In this document: one piece after another, positions 27,580-36,960 of the stretch
Position numbering within the stretch: the first letter of the stretch is position 1
Layout of the letters: the number at the start of each line of letters is the position of its first letter
Source of the DNA: Archangium primigenium
GTDB lineage: Bacteria; Myxococcota; Myxococcia; Myxococcales; Myxococcaceae
Direction: 5' to 3'
Length of the DNA stretch: 64,000 nt
Assembly: GCF_016904885.1 (NCBI RefSeq)
Contig: NZ_JADWYI010000001.1
Location: 5,394,001 to 5,458,000, forward strand
Program-made: the position numbers and the translations under genes
The notes under the pieces: model-generated
What the model was told of the DNA's origin: nothing
The model's input: only the letters and a program-made list of their open reading frames with translations
Databases searched by the model: none

Positions 27580-28908
27580 GTGTCGCTTCCTCGTTTGTCC
27601 TTCCCGTCCAATCCCCTGACAGACGTCCAACGGCGCTGGCGGTTGTCCTGGCTGTTCGCCGTGGCGATGACCCTGCTCTATCCCCTGGACCGCTGGATGC
27701 TCGGGCGCCCGAGCCCGGAGACCCTGGTGCTGCGGATCGCCTGGGGCCTGGAGGTCCTGGCCGTCATGTGGCTGCGGGGACGGCTCCAGGCGCGCTGGAG
27801 CACCTGGGCCGATTCACTCCAGACCGTGCTGGCGTCCGCCTTCTTCGTCGGGCTCATCTTCCTGACGGGCGGCACCCAGAGCCCCTACGTGGGCTCCACG
27901 GCGAGCGTGCCCCTGGTGATCGCGCTCGTCTTCACGGAGACGGCGATGCCCGCCGTGCTCTCCGGCGCGGTGTGTCTGTTGGGCCTGGTCCTCATGGGGG
28001 GGCTGGAGGGCCATCCCGAGGGGCTCCTGGGCTGGTACGTGCTGGTGGTGAGCTCCACCTTCTTCGGCACGCTCGGGGCCATCCGCTTCCGCAAGGCCCA
28101 GGCCAGCGAGGCCCAGGTGCTCATCGAGCGCGCCCGGCGCGAGGCCCTGGAGAAGCTCACCGTGGCCGAGCGGCACCGGACCCAGGCGGAGAAGCTGGCC
28201 ACGGTGGGGCGGCTGGCGGCCAACGTCATGCACGAAATCAACAACCCGCTGGCCTTCGTGCGCTCCAACCTGGACTACCTGCGCGCCGAGCTGCTCGCCC
28301 ATCTGCCCGAGTCCGTGCGGGAGGAGGCCCGCGAGGTCTTCGACGAGACGCACGTGGGCGTGGAGCGCATCCAGCGGATCGTCACGGATCTCAAGGGCTT
28401 CTCGCGCATGGACGGGGAGGAGCCCGCGGAGTGCGTGCTGGCGGACGTGGTGACGGACGCGGCGATGCTGGCGGCGGTGCGGCTGCGCAACGTGGCCCGG
28501 CTGCGCGTGGAGGTGCCTCCGGGGCTGCCCGAGGTGATCGCCGCGCCGCGCCGGCTGGCGCAGGTGGTGCTCAACCTGCTGGTGAACGCGGGAGACGCCC
28601 TGGAGGAGGCGCGGGTGCCCGAGGGCGAGGTGCGCATCTCGGGCGGCGTGGAGAACGGGCGGGTGGTGCTGCTGGTGGAGGACAACGGCCCGGGCTTCGC
28701 TCCCGAGGTGTTGCCGCGGCTCTTCGAGGCCTTCTTCACCACGAAGGGGCCGGAGAAGGGCACGGGGTTGGGGCTGAACCTGTCGCGCGAGATGGTGGAG
28801 CGCTTCGGGGGGACGATCCGCGCGGAGAACCGACCCGAGGGCGGCGCCCGGGTGCGCCTGGAACTGGCCGTCCGTCCATCGGCGGAGGCCCGGGAGGGAG
28901 TGTCATGA
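27580..28908 (+). CDS. Membrane sensor histidine kinase
   Basis: 442 residues starting with GTG. About six transmembrane segments occupy residues 20-190. A short coiled coil leads to HisKA with RLAANVMHEINNPLAF, the histidine being the phosphoacceptor, then HATPase with NLLVNAGDAL (N box), EDNGPGF (G1), and GTGLGLNLS (G2). It lacks a receiver domain. The cognate regulator is not adjacent. It overlaps the next gene by four bases (ATGA), so the small membrane protein is co-translated and may modulate it. The signal is unknown. Confidence 0.9.
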   Translation: MSLPRLSFPSNPLTDVQRRWRLSWLFAVAMTLLYPLDRWMLGRPSPETLVLRIAWGLEVLAVMWLRGRLQARWSTWADSLQTVLASAFFVGLIFLTGGTQSPYVGSTASVPLVIALVFTETAMPAVLSGAVCLLGLVLMGGLEGHPEGLLGWYVLVVSSTFFGTLGAIRFRKAQASEAQVLIERARREALEKLTVAERHRTQAEKLATVGRLAANVMHEINNPLAFVRSNLDYLRAELLAHLPESVREEAREVFDETHVGVERIQRIVTDLKGFSRMDGEEPAECVLADVVTDAAMLAAVRLRNVARLRVEVPPGLPEVIAAPRRLAQVVLNLLVNAGDALEEARVPEGEVRISGGVENGRVVLLVEDNGPGFAPEVLPRLFEAFFTTKGPEKGTGLGLNLSREMVERFGGTIRAENRPEGGARVRLELAVRPSAEAREGVS

Positions 28909-29366
28909 AGACGGAGGGCTCGACCGTGGCCTGGGGCGGCATGGTGCTGGCGGTGGTGATGGCGCTCGGGGCGCAGTGGATCCTCGTGGAGGCCACCGAG
29001 GATCACTTCAAGACGTTCGGCGCGACGGCGGACATGCTGGCGGGAGTCGAGGGCGCCGTGCCGCCTCCGCCCGAGCCCGCCTGGCGGCAGGGGCTCAAGC
29101 GTCAGGCGCGGACATGGATGGGTGTGCAGGCGGTGCTCAACCTCGGGAGCGTGGGGGCCGCCGTGGCCCTGGGTCGCACCGGGGAGGGGCGCCGGCGGGT
29201 GCGGCGCGGCCTGCTCGTGCTCGCGGGACTCGAGGTCGTGCTGGCGCTGCTCCAGGGCGTGAGCGGCTCCGGGGCGATGTGGGGCACGCTCGTGTCCGGG
29301 GTCGGCCTGCTGCTCGCGCGCTGGTGCGTGGAGCCGGAGTCGGCGCCGACCCCCGCGCGCACCTGA
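28905..29366 (+). CDS. Small membrane protein coupled to the histidine kinase
   Basis: 153 residues with four predicted transmembrane segments (VAWGGMVLAVVMALGAQW, then two in the middle, then GTLVSGVGLLLARWC). An outside loop after the first segment is acidic (ATEDHFKTFGATADML). The ATG overlaps the kinase stop as ATGA and is preceded by GGGAGGGA, so production is tied to the kinase. No family recognised. A partner or accessory sensor of the kinase is a reasonable guess from context only. Confidence 0.65.
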   Translation: MKTEGSTVAWGGMVLAVVMALGAQWILVEATEDHFKTFGATADMLAGVEGAVPPPPEPAWRQGLKRQARTWMGVQAVLNLGSVGAAVALGRTGEGRRRVRRGLLVLAGLEVVLALLQGVSGSGAMWGTLVSGVGLLLARWCVEPESAPTPART

Positions 29367-29375
29367 GGCCTCGGG

Positions 29376-30317
29376 TCAGGCGGCCTTGGCCTTGCCACCG
29401 CGCAGCCGCTGGACGGCCATCACCACGCCCAGCGCCAGGCTGCCCGCCACGATGCCCACCACCGCGTTGGCCAGCATCGGCGTGAGCACCCCGAGCAGTC
29501 CGCCCACGCCCGGCACCTCGCCCGCGCGGTGCGCCAGTCCCTCGATGCCATGGTGCAGCACGGCGATGCCGTGGGTGAGGATGCCGCCGCCCACCAGGAA
29601 CATGGCCGCCGTGCCCGCCACCGACAGGCCCTTCATGAGCCACGGCGCGCCCTTGAGGATGAGCGCGCCCACCTTGCGCGACGCCGCCCCGGGCCGACGG
29701 GTGAGCGCGAGCCCCGCGTCGTCCAGTTTGACGATGCCCGCCACCAGGCCATACACGCCCACCGTCATCACCACCGCGATGGACACCAGCACCAGCGCCT
29801 GTTCCGTGAAGGTCTCCACCGCCACGACGCCCAGCGCGATGGCGATGATCTCCGCGGAGAGGATGAAGTCGGTGCGCACCGCGCCCTTGATCTTCTCCTT
29901 CTCCATCGCCACCAGATCCACCTGGGGATCCGCCATGGCCTGGACGCGCTGCTGGTGGTGCGCCTCGGCTTCCTCGTCGCTGTGCAGGAACTTGTGCGCC
30001 AGCTTCTCGACGCCCTCGAAGCACAGGTAGAGACCGCCCACCATCAACAGGGGCGTCACCGCCCAGGCCGCGAACGCGCTGATGGCCAGCGCCGCGGGCA
30101 CCAGGATGGCCTTGTTCACCATGGAGCCCTTGGCCACGGCCCAGACCACCGGCAGCTCCCGGTCGGCCTTCACGCCGGTGACCTGCTGGGCGTTGAGCGC
30201 CAGATCGTCGCCCAACACGCCCGCGGTCTTCTTCGCCGCCACCTTGGTCATCACCGCCACGTCATCGAGGATGGTGGCGATGTCATCGAGCAAGGCGAGC
30301 AGACTGGATCCGGCCAC
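29376..30317 (-). CDS. DUF808 family inner-membrane protein (YedI-like)
   Basis: 313 residues, similar length to E. coli YedI. The start SSLLALLDDIATILDDVA, the AAKKTAGVLGDDLALNA and the sequence GGLYLCFEGVEKL are characteristic of DUF808. Several hydrophobic segments span the membrane; KGAVRTDFILSAEI is another conserved part. Function of the family is not established. It is a single gene, with an inverted repeat GGTAGA...TCTACC about 20 bases upstream of its start. Confidence 0.88.
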   Translation of the reverse strand: MAGSSLLALLDDIATILDDVAVMTKVAAKKTAGVLGDDLALNAQQVTGVKADRELPVVWAVAKGSMVNKAILVPAALAISAFAAWAVTPLLMVGGLYLCFEGVEKLAHKFLHSDEEAEAHHQQRVQAMADPQVDLVAMEKEKIKGAVRTDFILSAEIIAIALGVVAVETFTEQALVLVSIAVVMTVGVYGLVAGIVKLDDAGLALTRRPGAASRKVGALILKGAPWLMKGLSVAGTAAMFLVGGGILTHGIAVLHHGIEGLAHRAGEVPGVGGLLGVLTPMLANAVVGIVAGSLALGVVMAVQRLRGGKAKAA

Positions 30318-30398
30318 GTGGGTGTCCTTGGTAGAGGGAACCCGCGCCTTCTACCCCAGTCCGTGTCCCGTGTCCTTGATTGGACAGGGCCGTCCGCG

Positions 30399-30554
30399 TC
30401 AAGCGCGCAGGCGACCCCGGTTCACCGTGCCGCTCACGAGGCTGGCGACGAACAGCGCCGCCGAGACGATGAGCAGCCACTTGAGCCCCGTGACGAACAG
30501 GCCCACTCCACCAAAAATCAGCGCCAGGACCAGCAGGAGGATGATCAGGTTCAT
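30399..30554 (-). CDS. Very small hydrophobic membrane protein
   Basis: 51 residues: MNLIILLLVLALIFGGVGLF, then a second hydrophobic stretch and a basic tail (NRGRLRA). Two membrane passes are likely. Similar 45-60-residue hydrophobic proteins occur widely in actinobacteria and myxobacteria and have no known role. CCAGGG lies a base before the ATG, so a weak ribosome site is present. Confidence 0.6.
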   Translation of the reverse strand: MNLIILLLVLALIFGGVGLFVTGLKWLLIVSAALFVASLVSGTVNRGRLRA

Positions 30555-30683
30555 GCCCTGGATGTTTGGGACGCCGGGGCGGGGCGACAAGGCACACATC
30601 CTCCCGGCGTGCCCGCCCGGATGCCGGGGCGCGGCGGTTCCCACCGGGGGCGAATTCCTTTCCCACGTGCCCGGGGCGGGGGC

Positions 30684-33600
30684 TCAATGCACCGTGCGTG
30701 TGAGCGGCTCGGCGTCCTCGTCCCGGGCGTCGCGCGGGGCTTCTCCGGCGGCGAGCAGGGCGAGCAGATCCTTCGTCGTGAGCCGCGCGGCCACGTCCGT
30801 GCCCTCCAGCACGCCGGCCACCAGCGCGCGCTTGTCCGTGTGCAGCGAGAGGATCTTCTCCTCGATCGTCCCCCGGGCGATGAGCCGGTACACCGTCACC
30901 GGTCGGGTCTGGCCGATGCGGTGGGCGCGGTCCGTCGCCTGATCCTCCACGGCCGGGTTCCACCAGGGATCCAGGTGGATGATGTAGTCGGCCGCGGTGA
31001 GGTTGATGCCCGTGCCGCCCGCCTTGAGCGAGATGAGGAACACGTCCCCCGCCCCCTCCTGGAAGGCCTGGATGCGCTGGGCGCGCGCGCCCGCCGGGGT
31101 CGAGCCATCCAGGTACTGGAAGCTGAAGCCCCCGCGCTCCAACTCCTCGCGCACCAGCGCCAGGTGCGAGGTGAACTGGCTGAACACCAGCGCCCGGTGG
31201 CCCTCGCTGCGCAGCTCCTCCAGGAGCTCCAGCAGGCGCCGCATCTTGGACGAGGCCACGGCGGACTCCGGATCATGCAGCCGCGGGTGCGAGGCGAGCA
31301 GCCGCAGCCGGGTGAGCGCCGCGAGCACCTGGAAGCGCTGCTGCTCGTCCCGCACGCCCTTGCCCTGCTCGCTCACCTCCGCCACCGCCGCCAGCCGCGC
31401 GTCCTCGTAGAGCGTCCACTCCTCCTCGGAGAGCGCCACCGGGACCTGGATCTCCGTGCGCGAGGGCAGCTCGCGGGCCACCTCGCGCTTGGTGCGCCGC
31501 AACAGGAACGGACTGATGACACGCGCCAGGGCCGCGCTCGCCTCGGGGTGCTTGCCGCGCTCGATGGGGCTGGCGAAGCGCTCGCGGAACTGCTCCCAAC
31601 TGCCAAGCAGGCCCGGGAAGACGATGGAGAAGAGGCTCCACAGCTCGCCCAGGTGGTTCTCCAGCGGCGTGCCCGACAGCGCCACCCGGAAGCCCGCGGT
31701 GAGCTGCCGCGCGGCCCGGGCCCGGCGGGTGTTGGGGTTCTTGAGCGCCTGGGCCTCGTCCGCCACGAGCGTGGCGAAGGCCACCGCGCCGAGCGCCGCC
31801 GCGTCGCGCACCAGCAGGCCATAGCTCACGATGAGCACGTCCTTGCCCTTGAGCTTCTGGAGGCACGCGGCGCGATCCGCCTGGTCCGCGTAGAGCACGG
31901 GCCGCAGCCCCGGGGCGAAGCGCCGCAGCTCCTCCACCCAGTTGAGGGAGACCGACGTGGGCGCGAGCACGAGCGCCGGGCCCAACCGCGCGCGATCCAC
32001 CAGCAGGGCGATGGCCTGCACCGTCTTGCCCAGGCCCATGTCGTCCGCGAGGCACGCGCCCGCGCCCCAGGCCGCCACCCGGCTGAGCCAGGCATGGCCC
32101 TCCACCTGGTAGTCGCGCAGGGTGGCGGTGAGCCCGGCGGGGGGCTTGGGCTTGAGCGACAGCGACGCGGCCAGGCGCTCCGTCAGCAGCCGCCACGCGG
32201 GCGCGGCCTCCACCTCGGCCCCGGCGTCCTCCAGCGCGCGCAGGGCCGGGACGGCGCCCGGTGACAGCTCCACGCGGTTCTTTCCCAGGAAGGCGTGATC
32301 CGACACCGCCAGCAGCCGCTGCCGCAGCGCGTCGCTCAGCTCCACCCACCGGTGCTCGTCCAGGCGCACGAAGCGCTTCTGCCGCCGGGCCGCGTCCAGC
32401 AGCACCGCCAACTCAATCCGGCTCGTCTCGACCTTGAGCTCGCCCAGGACGCCGAACCAGTCGCGCTTGCGCTCCACCTGCACCTTGAGCGCCTCGAGGC
32501 CGCCGGACGACACGACGGTGGGCTTCGCGTCGAGCCACTCCACCTCCAGGCCCTCGGGGGGCGTGCGCAGCGTGGCGACGAGCCGCAGCGCCTCCTCCGT
32601 GTCCGCGAGCCGGAAGTGGAAGGGGGGCCCTTCCTCGGCGGTGGACAGGGGCAGGGGGCGCAGGGCCTCGCGGGCCAGGGCCTCCTCCTTGAGCAACTGG
32701 CGGCGCACGTACCCGCGCTGGCCGTCCCGCGCGAGCAGCACGTCCCGCGGGCCCACCCCCGGGGTGTACAGCGGCGCCCCCGGCCCCGGCCGCACGAGCA
32801 ATTCCAGCTCCAGGGACACGTCGGGCAACAGGCGCAGGCGCACCACGGGCCCCGTCTCCGTGAGGAACTCGCGGCCCTTGAGCGTGGAGGGCACGGACAA
32901 GGGCAGCCGCGCCTCCAGCCGGGACAGCCGCTCGAGCAGCACGCCGTGGCTCTCCGGGGGAAAGCGGTCCCCGTGCTTGTCGAGCACGCTCCACAGCCGC
33001 CGCGCCTCGTCGCCCACGTCGATGAGCAGGCAGCGGTCGCGGTGCTCCTCCACGGTGAACAGGGGCTCGCCCGGCGCGAACGCGCGCAGCAGGGCCGCGA
33101 GCGTCTTGGGGTTGAAGCGCTCGCCGTCCAGGGAGGGCTCCAGCTGGATGTGCTCCTCCGTCTCCAGGGCGTTGAAGCCCAGCCGCACGCGCTTGACCTC
33201 CAGGGGCGTGTCGGGGCGCAACTCCAGCGCGGCGCGGGGGTGGCCCACCAGCGCCAGGAAGGCCCGCGCGGGATAGGTGCCCGCGGCGCGGGAGGCCGGT
33301 GCCCACGAGGCCAGGTGCTCGGCGATGCGCAGATCCGCCTCGCCGAGCAGCTCGCGGTGCTCCTCGAGCAGCCGCGCCGCGGTCATCCGCATGCCCGAGC
33401 TCCACGTGCCCCGGCGCGTCTGCTTCTTCACGAGCGGGGAGACCGTCAGCGCGCCCAGCTCGTGCGCGATGCACCACCACACCTCGATGCCCACCCGGGG
33501 CTTGTCCGCCTCGGCCTCCAGCCACTCCAGCTCCTGGAGCGCCCGGGCCCACGCGGGGCGGAGGATCTCCCCGGCGATCCGCCGGGCCTCGGGGGCGCGG

Positions 33601-34256
33601 GCGCCGTCGTCGAGCAAGTCCAACACCGTGTCCACGAGCGCGAGGACATGCACGCAGCCCTTCTGCCGGGTGAGGCAGCTGCACTCGACCTTGTCCTCGC
33701 CGTCCGGGGTGAACGTCAGCCGCGCCGAGACGCCCACGGTGCCGTAGTCCGGACCGGCGCGCACCACGCGCTCGCGCTCCTTCCACTTGAAGGCGCAGGC
33801 CGTCATGTCGAAGTCCCACGCACAGGCGGCCCGCCAGGCCCGCGAGCGGGGCGCCGCCAGGGGCCGCAGCGCGCGGCGCAGCCCGAGCAGCCGGCTCCAC
33901 AAGGGCGCGAGCGCGGCGTCCGGATGGGACTCCCGGCGAGCCGCCTCCTCGACGAGGCCCCGCGCGACGGAGTCGGCCTCCTGGCGCAGGAAGGCCCAGG
34001 CCGCCTCGGCGAGCGCCGTCTCCAGGCCCGCGCCCCGGGCCCCCACGTGCCGCACGGCCCCCTCGCGCGAGCCCACGTCCCGCACCGCCAGTCCGCTCAG
34101 GGCATACTGCAGGCCCTTGAGCCGCGCCTCGTTGAGGGGCAGCTCCGTGAGGAGCAGGGGGGCGGAGACCGCGAGGGCGTGGCGGACCTGGTGGGCCTCG
34201 GCCCAGCGCTCCAGCTCGCCGCGCGTCGAGAACGGTCCTTCTTCAGGGGACGACAT
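30684..34256 (-). CDS. SNF2-family helicase/ATPase with N-terminal SWIM zinc finger
   Basis: 1190 residues. A SWIM zinc finger is at 192-203 (CSC, six residues, CVH). The helicase core lies at about 710-1170: Walker A DDMGLGKT near 740, DEAQ in place of DEAH (VADEAQALKN), GTPLEN, then the C-terminal lobe with VFSQFTSHL, and motif VI DRAHRIGQ. Family members are DNA translocases that displace bound proteins; bacterial SWIM-SNF2 proteins (RapA relatives) have been linked to transcription and repair. The middle (220-700) is a poorly conserved region typical of this subfamily. Cytosolic, stand-alone. Confidence 0.93.
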   Translation of the reverse strand: MSSPEEGPFSTRGELERWAEAHQVRHALAVSAPLLLTELPLNEARLKGLQYALSGLAVRDVGSREGAVRHVGARGAGLETALAEAAWAFLRQEADSVARGLVEEAARRESHPDAALAPLWSRLLGLRRALRPLAAPRSRAWRAACAWDFDMTACAFKWKERERVVRAGPDYGTVGVSARLTFTPDGEDKVECSCLTRQKGCVHVLALVDTVLDLLDDGARAPEARRIAGEILRPAWARALQELEWLEAEADKPRVGIEVWWCIAHELGALTVSPLVKKQTRRGTWSSGMRMTAARLLEEHRELLGEADLRIAEHLASWAPASRAAGTYPARAFLALVGHPRAALELRPDTPLEVKRVRLGFNALETEEHIQLEPSLDGERFNPKTLAALLRAFAPGEPLFTVEEHRDRCLLIDVGDEARRLWSVLDKHGDRFPPESHGVLLERLSRLEARLPLSVPSTLKGREFLTETGPVVRLRLLPDVSLELELLVRPGPGAPLYTPGVGPRDVLLARDGQRGYVRRQLLKEEALAREALRPLPLSTAEEGPPFHFRLADTEEALRLVATLRTPPEGLEVEWLDAKPTVVSSGGLEALKVQVERKRDWFGVLGELKVETSRIELAVLLDAARRQKRFVRLDEHRWVELSDALRQRLLAVSDHAFLGKNRVELSPGAVPALRALEDAGAEVEAAPAWRLLTERLAASLSLKPKPPAGLTATLRDYQVEGHAWLSRVAAWGAGACLADDMGLGKTVQAIALLVDRARLGPALVLAPTSVSLNWVEELRRFAPGLRPVLYADQADRAACLQKLKGKDVLIVSYGLLVRDAAALGAVAFATLVADEAQALKNPNTRRARAARQLTAGFRVALSGTPLENHLGELWSLFSIVFPGLLGSWEQFRERFASPIERGKHPEASAALARVISPFLLRRTKREVARELPSRTEIQVPVALSEEEWTLYEDARLAAVAEVSEQGKGVRDEQQRFQVLAALTRLRLLASHPRLHDPESAVASSKMRRLLELLEELRSEGHRALVFSQFTSHLALVREELERGGFSFQYLDGSTPAGARAQRIQAFQEGAGDVFLISLKAGGTGINLTAADYIIHLDPWWNPAVEDQATDRAHRIGQTRPVTVYRLIARGTIEEKILSLHTDKRALVAGVLEGTDVAARLTTKDLLALLAAGEAPRDARDEDAEPLTRTVH

Positions 34257-34447
34257 GCGAGGGGCACTCTAACCGCGCCGCGCCGGGGGGGCCGGGCATT
34301 CGGCGCCTCGGGGGCGGGGGTCGCCCGCCTGGTCCCATGTCCACTGCTGAACAGGGCGCCGCGCCCCCCGAAATGCCCCGTGTAGCGGAATAAAAGAAGG
34401 CCCGTACGTCCCGAGCCGTCCCACCCCCCGACCCCCTTGGGAGCCGT

Positions 34448-35836
34448 ATGTCCATGTCCCGGCCGTTGTTCTTGTCCCTGCTCGTGTGCGCCAGCGTGGC
34501 GTGCCAGGGCGGCACCGTCCCCGTCGTTCCGGAGAAGGTGGTGGGCCACTGTGTCTACAAGAACCGCTTCAGTGAGCTGGAGGAGTGCCGCGACTACGTG
34601 GGCGAGTGGACCGAGAAGGCCGCGACGGAGGACTGCGAGGACCAGGACGCCCAGGTGGTGCTGGGCTCGGCGTGTGGGCTGTCGGAGCGGCTGGGCTACT
34701 GTTTCCTCGAGGAGGGCAAGGAGCGCTGGGCCCGCATCAGCTTCCCCGGCACGGAGGCCCAGAAGTGCGGCTCCATGAAGCGCGGCTGTGAGCTGTTCGG
34801 CGGCGGCGTGTTCGATCCCGCGCCCGTGTGTGGCGGCAAGGAGGAGCAGGGCGGTGGGGGAGGCGGCGGCCTGGCCACGTTCCTCCAGCCGGTGCGCACC
34901 TGCAAGGCGCCCCTGGCGGGCGAGCCCCCGGGGCTGTCCGAGGGCGGCCAGGTGTGCACCTGGGAGATGATCTCCGGGGCCACCGAGCCCGGTCGGTCCT
35001 TCGATCAATACGCGAGCTGTGATCGGGTGCGCACCCAGCGCCCGTACTACCCGGTGCCCCCCGCGCCGGACTCCACGCGGGAGGATGCGCGCATGAACGA
35101 TCCCGCCTATGCGGCGGAGGTGAAGTGGGTGCGCTCGCAGATCGAGTCGACGGCGTGCGTGTGCTGCCACTCCACGCGCTCGCCCCGGGGCCCGTCCAAC
35201 TGGTTCGTCGAGTCGCCGGGCAACTTCATCAACTCCTTCCATCCCCGGGGGCTCGCCATGGGCGCGGGGTGGATCGACACGGTGGGCTTTGGCGCCTACC
35301 GGCCCGAGGACAACAACGGCTTCTCGCGCGCCTCGCCCGAGCGGCCCCACGACTCCATCTTCGTCACCACGGACGCGGCGCGCATCGCCCGCTTCTTCGA
35401 GGCGGAGCTGGCCCACCGGGGCTACTCGCGCGGCGACTTCAGCGACAATCCCTACGGCGCGGGCCCCCTGGACGCGCAGCGCTTCTTCCGGCCGGAGGCG
35501 TGTGACAAGGGCGAGGGCGTGGGCGCGGACGGCACCGTCGTGTGGCGGGGCGGTCCGGCGCGCTACCTGTACGTGCTCGAGGCCGAGGCCGCCACGCCCA
35601 CCGTGCCGCCCAACCTGGATCTGCCCGAGGGCACGCGCTGGCGCCTCGACGTGCCCGAGGGTGGCGTGCCCTTCGAGAGCGGCACGGTGCGCTACGGCAC
35701 CGTGCCCGGGGGCCTCGCCCAGCGCTTCCCGCGGGTGGGCGCGCCCCCGGCGCTCGTGAGCGGCCGGGCCTACTACCTGTATGTCCTGGAGGACATCATC
35801 CGCCCGGTCACCCGCTGCGTCTTCACCGCGCCCTGA
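34448..35836 (+). CDS. Cysteine-rich lipoprotein with one CxxCH haem motif
   Basis: 462 residues. MSMSRPLFLSLLVCASVAC is a signal peptide with Cys19 in a lipobox (ASVAC). The N-terminal 190 residues contain about a dozen cysteines, probably in disulphides. CVCCH at 237-241 forms a c-type haem site (Cys237, Cys240, His241). A glycine spacer separates the two parts. A later part is rich in beta structure with paired YLYVLE motifs (568-ish strands ARYLYVLEAE and AYYLYVLEDI), suggesting two beta domains. GGGAG stands a few bases before the ATG; an in-frame ATG six bases later is possible. AATAAAA upstream could be a -10. Electron carrier or sensor is an inference. Confidence 0.65.
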   Translation: MSMSRPLFLSLLVCASVACQGGTVPVVPEKVVGHCVYKNRFSELEECRDYVGEWTEKAATEDCEDQDAQVVLGSACGLSERLGYCFLEEGKERWARISFPGTEAQKCGSMKRGCELFGGGVFDPAPVCGGKEEQGGGGGGGLATFLQPVRTCKAPLAGEPPGLSEGGQVCTWEMISGATEPGRSFDQYASCDRVRTQRPYYPVPPAPDSTREDARMNDPAYAAEVKWVRSQIESTACVCCHSTRSPRGPSNWFVESPGNFINSFHPRGLAMGAGWIDTVGFGAYRPEDNNGFSRASPERPHDSIFVTTDAARIARFFEAELAHRGYSRGDFSDNPYGAGPLDAQRFFRPEACDKGEGVGADGTVVWRGGPARYLYVLEAEAATPTVPPNLDLPEGTRWRLDVPEGGVPFESGTVRYGTVPGGLAQRFPRVGAPPALVSGRAYYLYVLEDIIRPVTRCVFTAP

Positions 35837-35848
35837 GCCGGGCGGGCC

Positions 35849-36799
35849 TCAGAAACCCAGCGCGCGGATCGTCTTGCGGATGGTGTCGGCGCTGTGCCGC
35901 AAGCCCTGGGCCTCGGCGTCGTTCACGGGCAGCTCCAGCACCGCCTCCACGCCGCCGCGGTTGACGATGCTGGGCACGCTCATGCACACGTCGTCGATGC
36001 CCAGGTAGCCCTCCAGGCGGGAGCTCACCGGCAGCACGCGCTGCTCATGGTGCAGCACCGCCTCGAGGATCTGCGCCGTGGCCAGGCCGATGGCGTAGTT
36101 CGTGGCGCCCTTGCCCCGGATGATGTGGTAGGCGGCGTTGCGCACGTCATCGAAGATGCGGGTGCGATCCGCCTCCGTGAGCGCCGGGCGCCCGGGCACG
36201 GACCAGTTGAGCAGGGGCTGGCCGCCCACGGTGGCCGAGCTCCACAGGGCGAGCTCCGAGTCCCCGTGCTCCCCGGCGACGAAGGCGTGCACGTTCTGCA
36301 CGGCCAGGTTCAGGTGGCGCGCCACGAGGAAGCGCAGCCGGGAGGAGTCCAGCACGGTGCCGCTGCCGAACACCCGCCGGGCGGGCAGTCCGCTGAGCTG
36401 CTGCACCACGTACGTCACCACGTCCACGGGGTTGGTGACCACGAGCAGCAGGGCGTCGGGCGCCACCTTCATCAAGGCGGGCACGAGCTTGCGGCACAGC
36501 TCCACGTTCGCGCCCGCCAGCTCCAGCCGCGTCTGTCCCGGCTGCTGCTTGGCCCCGGCGGTGATGACCACCACGTCCGAGTTCGCGCACGCGGCCAGGT
36601 CATCCGAGCCCACCAGCGTGGCCATGGGCATGAATTGCAGCCCGTGGTTGAGATCCAACACCTCCGCGTCCACCTTGGCGCGGTTGATGTCGTAGAGGAC
36701 GAAGTGCTTGGCCACCCCCCGGATCATCGCGGCGTAGGCGATGGTGGCGCCCACCGCGCCCGCGCCGATGATGGAGACCTTGTTCACATGTTCTGGCAT
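35849..36799 (-). CDS. ldh: L-lactate dehydrogenase
   Basis: 316 residues. The NAD fold is IIGAGAVGATIAY. At the substrate-selecting loop the sequence is AKQQPGQTRLEL, with glutamine (86) where malate dehydrogenases carry arginine, and the catalytic histidine is His178 in AGEHGDSE; TNPVDVVTYV is conserved. That combination points to lactate rather than malate. It reduces pyruvate to lactate with NADH in the cytosol. The start at 36799 gives the natural N-terminus; longer upstream frames are unlikely. Converges with the cysteine-rich lipoprotein gene across 12 bases. Confidence 0.9.
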   Translation of the reverse strand: MPEHVNKVSIIGAGAVGATIAYAAMIRGVAKHFVLYDINRAKVDAEVLDLNHGLQFMPMATLVGSDDLAACANSDVVVITAGAKQQPGQTRLELAGANVELCRKLVPALMKVAPDALLLVVTNPVDVVTYVVQQLSGLPARRVFGSGTVLDSSRLRFLVARHLNLAVQNVHAFVAGEHGDSELALWSSATVGGQPLLNWSVPGRPALTEADRTRIFDDVRNAAYHIIRGKGATNYAIGLATAQILEAVLHHEQRVLPVSSRLEGYLGIDDVCMSVPSIVNRGGVEAVLELPVNDAEAQGLRHSADTIRKTIRALGF

Positions 36800-36960
36800 G
36801 GGCGGAAGCCAAACACACCCCGACACGGTGTCGCGTGATGAAAGCCCCGCTGGGACAAATTGACCCAAACCCGGCGCAGGCGGCCTGCATCACCCGATAA
36901 GCCGTGCCCGGGTGCATGATTTGCAAAGGCCCGTGCGGAGTCCAGACAGGAGGCCGTCAC

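Noticed and set aside
30371-30386. Inverted repeat TGTCC/GGACA near the small hydrophobic gene
   Set aside because: Five base pairs with a six-base loop are too weak to call a terminator.
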